From: Piscicola geometra
Lineage: Eukaryota > Annelida > Clitellata > Hirudinida > Piscicolidae
Direction of reading: 5' to 3'
Length of the DNA stretch: 64,000 nt
Assembly: GCA_943735955.1 (NCBI GenBank)
Contig: OX030958.1
Location: 6,020,126-6,084,125, forward strand
Below, piece by piece: positions 10,301-20,574 of the stretch (position 1 is its first letter; each line of letters begins with the position of its first letter). Below the pieces are notes generated by a model that searched no databases, was not told the DNA's origin, and worked only from the letters and a program-made list of their open reading frames with translations. Position numbers and translations under genes: made by a program.

Positions 10301-13150
10301 CAAGGGCGGCGATCTGCGGAAAATCTTGGGGGGGGGGGGGGTCCTCTCCAGGGTTGGAATCAAAGAACCGGTATCGACCAATACAGTAAAAGCAATACTA
10401 TTTAGTATTGTTTACTGAAGTGCAAATTTTTTTTATCAACTATTAATATTTGTATCACCAAAAATGTAAAAAAAAGTTTGATACTCAATAAAAATACTTT
10501 TCTATTGCCACTATGAGATTTGATATTGCCACTATATGCCACGATTTGAAGAAAAACAATAGCGATTTTAGTACCTTTTATTATTTGTCATCTATATAAA
10601 TTCAATTACAACTAGCCATCAACCCATCAAATAAATTTTATAACATTTTGTTTTCCATTCATTTCTAAGTAAAAAGTTTGAAAAAATTACAAATAGATAT
10701 AAATTTGCCAAAGTTATAAACAAATATACATTGGGAGATTTTTTTTGGCCCACAGTGTATATTTAGATAACATAAAATACCCTCTCTGCCTGTTCTTCTG
10801 CCCTCTCACCACAGCTCGTTTACTCCAATTTCCAAAAAGACCCCTTCGAATGTCTGACCGACTAGCAAATTCTTCGGCTAGCTTTTTTAAATCCAGACAG
10901 TCAAGTATATCCTGATGTGCATGACAAACGGCCAGTTAATTCGAGCGAGGCTGTGTCATAGGTGCACGCAACCAAGTCTTAAGACGCCGCAAAGCACTAA
11001 AAGATCTTTCTGCAGTACATGACGTTATTGGACACACAAGCATCAACCTGATCAATCTTTCAACCTAAGGAAACAGATGTCTGGCTTCCGGGATCATAGC
11101 TTGCATTATTTTTTGCGTTTGTGCTAAATTTCTGTATTCATTCTGGTCTATAAACATAGTTAGCTGCGAACAAAGACCAGTTTCATTTAACTCACGATAC
11201 TGCTTGCAAATATCATGGTTTACTTCACCAGTTAGCAACATTGTCTCCAGCTGCAAGTATGAACGTAAACCAGGAGAATTTCGATTGAACCTTTCTGTGA
11301 TTTGCATTATTGCAATGCCTATGACAGTGTAATATGCTGCTCGATAATGTTCTTCTGGTGTTGTTGCTACATAAGCTGGGCCCAGCCCACAATACTTTTG
11401 TGGCGGCATTCCCACCCAAAGTACAGCAATCGGCTCGAGATCATATGCCAAAACCATACTGTTGACATCTCTGAAAATGGCGTTAAACTGTTGATCTGAT
11501 CGTAGGCGACGCAGTCCTTGCACAACTGAATCAGTCGCTGCAATCATTCCACTTACCTTGGCACTTGCTGATTACAACAATTTTTTTAACTTTTCCAGAA
11601 GTGAAAACACCAAAACAACTCCTTGAGGGCCAGTGCAGTAGTACCCTGTTGAAAAAAGGCCTCAAGCCTTTCAGCTGTTTCATCAGCAGTACCAATGGAA
11701 GCAAATGATTCCAAGCTAACAAGTACCACTTCATAATGTTCAAGCACAGAAGACACTGTAGATACTCTAGTCAGCCATCTTGTAGGACAAAGAAGTTTTA
11801 TACTATCCTTTTTATTCAGTGGCTCATCAGGGAAGTCAATTATAAGAGACACTAAAGCATCACTAAACTGCTTCTTGACCTTCCCTGAACGATTGTAAAA
11901 AACACCTAACTCTTGGACAAACTGAAGTGAATTGCTCACAAAGGGATTTGCGACAACAAAATTTGCACAGTGTGCAGAAAAGTGGAAAAACAATGCAAGC
12001 GGATGCTCACTGCTGATAATAGCCTGACAACCATTATATCGGCCGTTCATTATAGCAGTGCCGTCATAAGTCTGAGCTATTAGTTTTTCTATAGGTAGCA
12101 TAATTCTGATCAGAAAATCTTTTACTACAGCAAATAATGTTTTTCCGATCGTATCTGGTGGGCTGAATAAATCAATAAACTGTTAATTAACATTCAGAGC
12201 TTCATTAAAAAAACGAATGCATGTCGATTCCTGCTCTAACCCACTGCAGTCTTGTGTGCCATCAACCACAACACCAAACTGGCTTGATTCGGCATTAACA
12301 GTGCACACTGTGTTTCTAACGATAGAATGAGCTAAAAGCCTCAGCATTTCTTTTTGGCAGTTATGTGATATGAAACTTGTAGTTTGATTTAACCACAACT
12401 TTAGTTAGTGTTCGAAGCATTTTAACCTTGGTTCATCTAAAAAATAGAATGGTCGATATTGAAGTGGACCTCAGAATCCCCCTATGAATATCACCCATGC
12501 AAAATAATTAGCAAAATATGAATGATTTTTTATAAAAATCTAAATCTGTCTGCTTGCAAAAAGTGAACTGATATTTTCTGAAAAGCCTCTTGAATGTCTG
12601 CTTGTGAAATTGAAACAATATATTACTGAATAAAAATTCTTTTTCATGCTATGGTTGACGATCATGCTTTCATTAAGATAGGAGTTGAGAAATTATTGTA
12701 TTTGTAAAACTGAGGGGGGTCTATGTTAAGATGGACCCCAAGACCCCTCTAGCATCGCTGCCCATACATACTCACAATGTATTATGTATTCGCATTTTTT
12801 ATCCCATGGTTGACGATTAGGCTCGATTTAAAATTAGAGTTGAGAAATGTGTATTTTTAAAAGAGTGAGGGGGTTCTTGTAGAGGTGGACTCTAGACCCC
12901 CTCAGGATTCCCGTCTACGCCATATTAATAAAAAACTAGGTGAAGGAGTATTTAAGTTAGAAAAGAATATTTATGTTTTAGACAGCTATCTCTATAACTA
13001 CACATACTCACAATGTAGTACTGTATAAACATTTACTTTTATGCCATGGTTGACGATTATGCTCATATCCAAATAGAAATTTTTGAATACAAAAAGGGAA
13101 AATAAGTGGGGGGGTTTTGATCCCAGGACCCCCCAGGATCGCCACCCATG
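10301..13150 (-). mobile_element. hAT transposon copy C (longest copy)
   Basis: It starts CAAGGGCGGCGATC and ends GATCGCCACCCATG. It is collinear with copies A and B but retains the central transposase region missing from them. The minus-strand transposase is still broken by stops and frame changes. The right end shows the same modular structure, with terminal-like motifs at about 12760, 12905 and 13140. The base after its end begins ATATTAAG, identical to the octamer left of copy A. Confidence 0.8.
10842..12398 (-). pseudogene. hAT transposase, ZMYM1/DUF4371-like, broken (copy C)
   Basis: Pieces in order along the minus strand are 12398-12183, 12101-11586, 11547-11065 and about 11063-10930. 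The first carries VVDGTQDC and the second TYDGTAIMNGRYNGCQ, both catalytic-domain motifs of the ZMYM1-like DUF4371 hAT family. The third is the helical insertion region, and the fourth the FSALRRLKTWLR dimerisation segment. Breaks are a stop after ALNVN near 12183, a frame change near 11585, and an in-frame TAG between HLFP and VERLI at about 11067-11069. The family's usual length is roughly 600-800 residues. No functional transposase can be read. Confidence 0.8.
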
Positions 13151-13158
13151 ATATTAAG
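13151..13158. repeat. right 8-bp target-site duplication
   Basis: ATATTAAG directly follows the right terminus of hAT copy C and is identical to 781-788. Confidence 0.55.
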
Positions 13159-13939
13159 AAGTACATGGTTAATGCAAAGTCTTATTTTGGTGAGATTGAT
13201 GAGAATAATTTCCGCTTGTTTAAAACTCTCTGTCTAGCAATTTACTTTAAAGTTGTCATCGAGTTATTTTGAACATTTCTTTTTATAATGGTGTTTCTTT
13301 GAATGTATCATGGTGGACTCCATAACTATTACTACGAAAAGATTCAATCAAAAAACCCTTCATTGAAAGGCTGTTCGATGCCCATTTATTTATTTATTTT
13401 AAGTAATAATTGAAAGAAAAGAATCTTTTTGAAGTGATAGTTATGTGGTTTGAGTTCACAGTTCAACTCTCATTTCTTTTTTCTATCATTGAAGTAGTTA
13501 TCATGAGGTAAACGTGAGTGCCTAGTAATGTGCCTTGGCCATGCCGTAAACTCCATGTATAATGTGCACTAGTTTTAAAAAGGAAATTTTATGGGTAAAA
13601 AAGTATGCCTCAAACATGGCGCTCTACCGTACTACGCTTATTTGATTCATTTCAATAAAATTTTAAAGTAAAAAATAAAAATATCTTAATTGGATTTAGG
13701 TTTTATCCAAACCATTGGTATGCAACGTTCCAAACTATTTATTTTTGACTTTTAGTTCACTTGAGTGATGTTCAAGTAACTGAAAGGAAATTAGAGCTGA
13801 TAGAAAAAAATGATTTCATATTTGAATTCAGCGCCTCAAATCATCTGTAAAATATACGGCTTTATAATTTTGTTATTGTTGTCTTGTGTTATTCAAAGAA
13901 TCTCCACCCATGACTGTGTACGATGATCGCTATAATAGG
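13159..13939. other. non-coding interval
   Basis: No gene is seen. The sequence is AT-rich and complex, without recognisable repeats. Confidence 0.5.
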
Positions 13940-14102
13940 CAGAGGCAGAGATCTACTGCAAATCTTGAGGGGGGGTCCTACTCAGCATAGACGGCGATCC
14001 TGGGGGGGGGGGGGGGGGGTCTTGGGGTCCAAACCAATGAAGTGAACCTTTTCACTACTAAAAAGCGAGAAAGTCCGGACCCTTCCAGGATCCCAGCCCA
14101 GG
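13940..14102. mobile_element. degenerate terminal fragment of the CAGGGGCGG hAT family
   Basis: It begins CAGAGGCAGAGATC and ends GATCCCAGCCCAGG. It contains the GGGGGGTCC and GACGGCGATCCTGGGG blocks typical of the family's ends. No matching 8-bp flanks are visible, so it is an old or rearranged non-coding copy. Confidence 0.55.
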
Positions 14103-14646
14103 CCATTGAGAGCAAAAAGCTTAATTGAAAATTTTAGATTTATACACATTCAGTCAATTTTTTTATATTTATAATACAATTACACTGAAATAACCATTTC
14201 ACGTAAGGGTCTGTACGAAGGACCATGAAGAAAGAAAGTACAATAATATTTGTTGAAAAACCTTAGGGTGGACAAACTACCTCCCCTCCCCTCTGGCTAT
14301 GTTACTGAGCTGCACAAGATACATAATGCATCTATTAAAAACTCCTAAGGAATCATAACAAGCTTTCAACCTTTGCTTGGTGACACTTGATGATAGCGTA
14401 ATCAAAGTGTGATTACCGTAATATATTAATATATTCAAACACTTTTAAATGTATTATTTTCAAATTTACGGAATTATATGTCTTTTTCAACCAATTACCA
14501 AAAACTCTTATTCGATAAATAATGTTCTATGTTAGGCGCCAATACGGTTGCCTTTTAAATTTGACAAGTTTTATACCATTTTATTCGTAAATAACATATT
14601 TTTATGTGTGTGTATATATATGGATATATGTGTTTATATGTATGTG

Positions 14647-14896
<250 letters not shown>

Positions 14897-14985
14897 TTTA
14901 CTGTTAAATTTCAATACCTTACTTCTCCCATACTTTCCATTTATTCATCTATCATTAATATTATTATCAAATTTTCCATAACCAA

Positions 14986-15060
14986 GTGGTCTTGAAGCCC
15001 GTCCGGGTTTACGCCACGTTAATAATATTCGTCGTTGTATTGTATTGTATTGTATTGATA
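14986..15060 (+). mobile_element. 3' tail of a SINE family, ending in (TTGTA)n
   Basis: GTGGTCTTGAAGCCCGTCCG followed by GGTTTACGCCACGTTAATAA is almost identical to 32631-32680 and related to the 3' parts of 41440-41640 and the complements of 23541-23705 and 26388-26512. It ends in a short TTGTA microsatellite, as SINE tails do. Confidence 0.6.
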
Positions 15061-16005
15061 AAAACTTCCGTTATTTAGCTATCAATACTAGCAAAATCTA
15101 ATTTTATGATACTTTTTTTACTTTTTCATAACTATATTTGCACTCATTAAAAGGTTCAAAAATAATATGACAATATTATTACATTTCATATATTTTATTA
15201 CGTTATTGTTCATCATAATTACCAGCATAGAAATTCTAGTTTTTTAAATGTATTTCCGAACTAAGGGCCCACAAAAACAATTTTTTATAAAATGATTGTG
15301 TATGAAATACCTGGATTTTACTATAATCTACATTAGTTTAATGATTAAAACATTTAAGCATAAAACTAATGTAGGCTAGTCACATTTAATTTAAAGATTA
15401 AAACTCCCAGTAAACTTTCAAAAAAACTCAAAATTGTTTTCCACAAAATTGTAAGATTTGAATACGAAGTCTGCTGATCAGTTAAACTGGTTTTAATATA
15501 TATTTTAAATGTGCAATATTTAATTTTAAAATGTTTGAATTGTATATGTATTTTTTAAAACAATTATTTTGTAAAAAAAAACAAACATTTTACTTCATTG
15601 TACCTGTAAAACAATTTGAAGCGTTTTTATAGATGAAATATCTGTTAAATATAAATAGTCTAATATTTTTTCCTATTTTCATATACCATTTTAAATCTTG
15701 AGTTCAATGAATCCAATAGGATGAAGACTTGAAATTTTGCCAATGTTTACTTTCAATTGAGAAAAAACTAAATGTCGTAAAACTTTCAAAAAAATTTAAA
15801 CCAAATTCATTTATTTAAATACTATTTATTTATTTATTTATCTAAATTTACTAATTATATTTCTATTACAATTGTTTCGCCCTATACTGATTATGACAAA
15901 CGTAAGCTATATTTAGCGGAAAAGGTTATATATAACGTATAACACATTGTAAAGATTTTCTACAATAACTTTTCGTGTCGACTTCTTGTCTTAAATCGTA
16001 TAAAG
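15061..16005. other. non-coding interval upstream of SERP1
   Basis: AT-rich sequence without recognised exons. The SERP1 promoter is presumably in the last few hundred bases. I see no clear TATA box. Confidence 0.45.
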
Positions 16006-16796
<791 letters not shown>

Positions 16797-16985
16797 ACAT
16801 GCACCCATACCCTCGTTCTCACTTCACCGACCATATTATTACCATACTCTTTAGTTGTTATAAGCAATTATTATTTCTTAGAGATTTAAAGGCCAAAATG
16901 AATGATTAATATACTTATATTTCTTGTAAAACACTTTTTTTGACAATTGTATATTTTGTTAAACTGTGGTTTATTTATTTTAAAT

Positions 16986-16991
16986 AATAAA
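16986..16991 (+). terminator. SERP1 poly(A) signal
   Basis: AATAAA lies 190 bases after the SERP1 stop codon. Confidence 0.55.
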
Positions 16992-17979
16992 AATATTGTC
17001 TTATGAACGATTTGTTAATTTGGTCTGTGCATTGTCACATCACATTGTTGGACAAGGCTGAATTATGCATGCATGAAACGCGTCAGTTAATGAAAATAAC
17101 TTCGGATACAGTGCATCATTGTTGAATGGCTTCATAACTGTGAAGTTAGCAAGGTTTTGTGCTGTGTCTTCCCATTAAATATACTTGGATTATTTTCTCT
17201 AAGTCACTTGGGTGATCAGGAAAGAATTCAGGGGTCGTTGAAGGTTGCGTTTGGAAATGAAAAACGCAGTACGATTATATTTTTAAAAACTCGTTCTTTT
17301 AATTCACCTTTGCGGATGAGTGAAAAAATTGACTTTCAGAATAATATCCCTAACCGTATGGAAATTATTTAGAGGCTTTTTCCAGGTGCTATTTTTCAGA
17401 CGATTAAGGTACAAAATCGGTATAAAATAAAATGGGACCAAAAAATCTCATAGAATTATTATTGGTAAAGTTTAAAGATGCAGAACGGTTTGTGAAATAT
17501 CACGTGGAAATAATGGAAGGAAATAATGAGCACTGAAGGTCAGAAAACGTACTTTAATTGGATTTAAATCGGTATTCAATTTAAGAGTGTCTTGAGTTCA
17601 GCATTTGAAAAATGAAATTTATTGAGTGGTTAATGGTATGAAATCTAGCTGTACAATGACCACTATTCTAGTGGCCTATAATGGGCTATTGACAGCTTGC
17701 ATGATACTTTCTGACTGATATCAAAATGAACCAAGGAGGTCTCTTTGTATGAAACAGTTTTGGAAAACTAAATGAAAAAATAAAGGAATTTCATGATATG
17801 AAATTATTCGTGCATTTAATAAAAGCGTTTATTAATAAATTTCATTTTTTCTTATGTCAAAAATGTTTGCAAAATTAAAAAAACGTACACAGTAACCAGG
17901 CCACTAGGGGTCTGACGAATAAATTTTGTTTTAATAATAAAAGTATCAATAACTAATTTAATTAGTATTAATCGCCTCA
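16992..17979. other. intergenic interval between convergent SERP1 and FIS1
   Basis: No exon is recognised. The only open frame of note (17157-17372) has no family resemblance. A TTTATT at 17828-17833 can serve as the FIS1 poly(A) signal on the minus strand. Confidence 0.5.
17828..17833 (-). terminator. FIS1 poly(A) signal
   Basis: AATAAA in gene sense lies 147 bases after the FIS1 stop codon. Confidence 0.45.
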
Positions 17980-19313
17980 TTATTTTCTCGTTAAAGCCAT
18001 TCCCAGACCGACAAGACTTCCTAGAGCCACTGCCGCCACTCCTCCCACCACTGCAGCCCCTATCAATACGTCTGTGAGCCCATGAATAAGTTTAAATAAA
18101 CTTTAAATACACGTTAAGTTTGAATGAACGTTAAATACATGTAAAGTTTAAATGAACGTTAAATACACGTAAAGTTTAAATGAACGTTAAATACACGTAA
18201 AGTTTAAATGAACGTTAAATACACGTAAAGTTTAAATGAACGTTAAATACACGTAAAGTTTAAATGAACGTTAAATACACGTTAAATTTAGCCTTACCTT
18301 TCTTCTCCTTCTTGAGAATGTATGACTGGAGGTCCAGCACTTGGTGGTTGTTCGGCTCAAACTCAAGGATTCCCTTTGTGAACTTCAAGGCTTTTCTGTA
18401 TTCCTAGAATAGATTCAATTCAATTCAATGCAATGCAATGCAATACAATACAATACAATACAATACAATGAAATACAATGAAATACAATACAATACAATA
18501 CAATACAATACAATACAATACAATACAATACAATACAATACAATACAATACAATAAAATACAACACTATACAATACAATAAAATAGAATACAATGCTATA
18601 CTATGAATGCTATACACAAAACTATACGATACTAGAAAAAAAGAAAAATCAGACTATGAAAATATGTAGTTATATATTTTAAATTAAAACAATTTTATTA
18701 TTCTGTTAAAATGAAACAATGAAAAGTTATAATGTAGCTTAGAAACAATGCCTACTTACTCTTGCTCTAGCATATCCAAAAGCTATATAATAGAGATAAT
18801 CTCTCTTTTCTTGTTCATCTTTGGTTGTCTTGTAGAGGCCTAAAAGAATAATTTATATTGAATTTCCCCACCACAAATTCTACTTAATATTTTGAATCTG
18901 GATAAGTACACTGAATTAATCAAATTCGTCTACTTTTAAAAGGTCTAAACATTTTTTAATAATATTCAAGGCTCATTATTAATATTATTATAATAATAGC
19001 TACTATTAAAAACGACCTTCAAGTAGTTTGATTCCCGTTTTGATTTCTCCATTATCACTGCTCCTTACCAGACACCACGCATAATCAAACTGCATGCTTG
19101 GAGTAAGGCACTTGTTCGAAACACCTTTGGCATATTTCTGACGAAACTTCTACAAAGTAAAGGAAATATTTGTGAGCAAAACAATAAAATAATATTTTTT
19201 TTAAAATTAGTTATTTTAAGATGTCATGAAAATATTTTTTATAAATAATTTGAATGTAATGAACCAACTTGAATATCTGAGGCATCTATACATTTTTCAT
19301 AAATTTCATCCAT
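17980..19313 (-). CDS. FIS1: mitochondrial fission 1 protein
   Basis: Five exons (19269-19313, 19017-19149, 18760-18839, 18298-18403, 17980-18071) give 151 residues, against 152 in human FIS1. The two TPR-like helix pairs are recognisable: MQFDYAWCLVRS, GIKLLEGLY, then YYIAFGYARAREYRKALKF and LEFEPNNHQVLDLQ. The last exon encodes a glycine- and alanine-rich transmembrane anchor (about residues 123-147) followed by a basic tail, LTRK. This anchors the protein in the outer membrane of mitochondria and peroxisomes. FIS1 recruits fission and mitophagy factors through its cytosolic TPR fold. All introns are GT/AG and the frame closes without a stop. Its introns hold two simple-sequence arrays. It diverges from COX19 across 426 bp. 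Confidence 0.96.
18106..18285. repeat. 28-bp tandem repeat in FIS1 intron 4
   Basis: The unit AACGTTAAATACACGTAAAG plus TTTAAATG recurs about six times with few changes. There are no unique spacers, so it is a minisatellite and not a CRISPR array. Confidence 0.9.
18411..18600. repeat. (CAATA)n microsatellite in FIS1 intron 3
   Basis: A long array of the pentamer CAATA and close variants (CAATG, AAATA) begins directly after the exon 4 acceptor. Confidence 0.95.
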
Positions 19314-19739
19314 GACAATATTTATAGTATGAAAGCCTTGAAAATTAGCTATTACTCAAATTATAAAACTGGCAAAAAAGATATGATTAGAAAAATCATA
19401 GAATTACAGATGAGAGGTTTCCTTGTGATTAACGATAAGGAAGCTACTTAGAAACGAGCCTTTAAATTTGAAAGATTTAAAATTTGATAAATAATTTTTT
19501 TAGTAAATAATAATAATAACTTGAAATTTGAAAAATAAAAAGAATGTTAGAAAACTTTGTTTTAAAACTTAACAGTATTCCCCTTTTAGTTACTTTCGGT
19601 TCTTTAAACTAATTCTGGCATATAAAATAAACTTTCTTTAATTAATTATATTCGATTATATATAAAATATTAATCATATTTTTTATTGTTAAATTTTTTT
19701 TTCATATACAGATTAAAATTCAAAATAACTAGGTAAAAG
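19314..19739. promoter_or_regulatory. shared divergent promoter region FIS1/COX19
   Basis: The start codons of FIS1 (minus) and COX19 (plus) are 426 bp apart, with no other gene between. Both 5' leaders and both promoters must lie here unless there are unseen 5' exons. The sequence is AT-rich with no obvious TATA box of standard spacing. Co-regulation is inference. Confidence 0.5.
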
Positions 19740-20294
19740 ATGTCTGTCATGAACCTTCAAAAAACCTTCAAAGACGTTAAGCCTCCAGATAATGGCAGTT
19801 TCCCGCTCGATCATGATGGTAAATTAAAAAAATAAACTAAAATATTTATGCTCATATTGAGTTGGTTAATCTCAGCTAATTTATCCCTTTTTATATTATT
19901 TTTATCATCCAAACAAAAGTTCCACATATAGAAAAAGATTACAAAATATTTATATGTTTTTTCTAAATCAGGGGAATGCAAGGTACAGATGGTGGAGTAC
20001 TTTAGGTGCCTAAGAGAGCACAAGAACCTGAGCTCAGAGTGCAGACTCCAGTGTAAGCTCTATCTGCAATGCCGTATGCAACAGTTAGTGCTGGGAGCTG
20101 TATGTATAATGCAGTAGATTTGTAATAATTATACTTTTCGATATTTACTTTTTTATTTAAATTAGTTCACATTATAATTTTTTAAACTGATTTTAAATAT
20201 TCACTACAGCAATTTGATGAAGAAAGAAGATTTTTCTAAACTTGGCTTATCTGATGTTCAAGATATTCAAGACTTCTCAAAACAGTCAACTTAA
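19740..20294 (+). CDS. COX19: cytochrome c oxidase assembly protein COX19
   Basis: Exons 19740-19818, 19972-20083 and 20210-20294 join to 91 residues (human about 90). The N-terminus has the family's KPPDNGSFPLDHDGEC block. The CHCH fold follows, with twin Cx9C motifs: GECKVQMVEYFRC and CRLQCKLYLQC, then RMQHNLMKKEDFSKLGL. COX19 is a soluble protein of the mitochondrial intermembrane space, oxidised by the MIA40 pathway and needed for copper delivery to cytochrome oxidase with COX11. One extra cysteine lies inside the second Cx9C spacer. The exon 2 donor (GTTAGTG) was chosen because it restores the conserved frame. A poly(A) signal is at 20395-20400. Confidence 0.94.
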
Positions 20295-20394
20295 TGTTTT
20301 ATTTACTTTATTAAAAAAGGTTTTCAATTTGGTTCATGTCTGCTTCAATGATTTAATCAATTTTTAATGTTTATGTTTATTCATTGAGTTTTAG

Positions 20395-20400
20395 AATAAA
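20395..20400 (+). terminator. COX19 poly(A) signal
   Basis: AATAAA lies 100 bases after the COX19 stop codon. Confidence 0.5.
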
Positions 20401-20574
20401 AATAACACAACGATTTTTTTTACTAATGTATTTCATTGAAAAAGCATTTTTAACACTCAAGGGTCTTTGGTAACCACTTCACTCAAACGATTACCATGGT
20501 AACAAACAAGAACTTACCTGATTGTTACCTAAACTTAAAAATATAAAAAGCGTTTAAACAAGGTTTTAATAAAT

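Larger units (their letters stand above)
781..13158. mobile_element. candidate composite hAT unit with 8-bp target duplication
   Basis: The left end of hAT copy A (CAGGGGCGGCGATC from 789) is preceded by ATATTAAG at 781-788. The right end of copy C (GATCGCCACCCATG, ending at 13150) is followed by the identical ATATTAAG at 13151-13158. hAT transposases are known to make 8-bp duplications. The inner ends do not share this octamer: GCAGTAGT follows copy B and CGGATTTT precedes copy C. The simplest reading is that one insertion now spans the whole block, with two same-orientation hAT segments flanking about 5.1 kb that contains a complete PAN-domain gene. The alternative is later expansion inside one original insertion. 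The octamer match is seen directly; composite mobility is inferred. Confidence 0.5.

Noticed and set aside
18106..18285. Regular 28-bp repeats considered as a CRISPR array
   Set aside because: Units are contiguous with no unique spacers, inside an intron of a eukaryotic gene.
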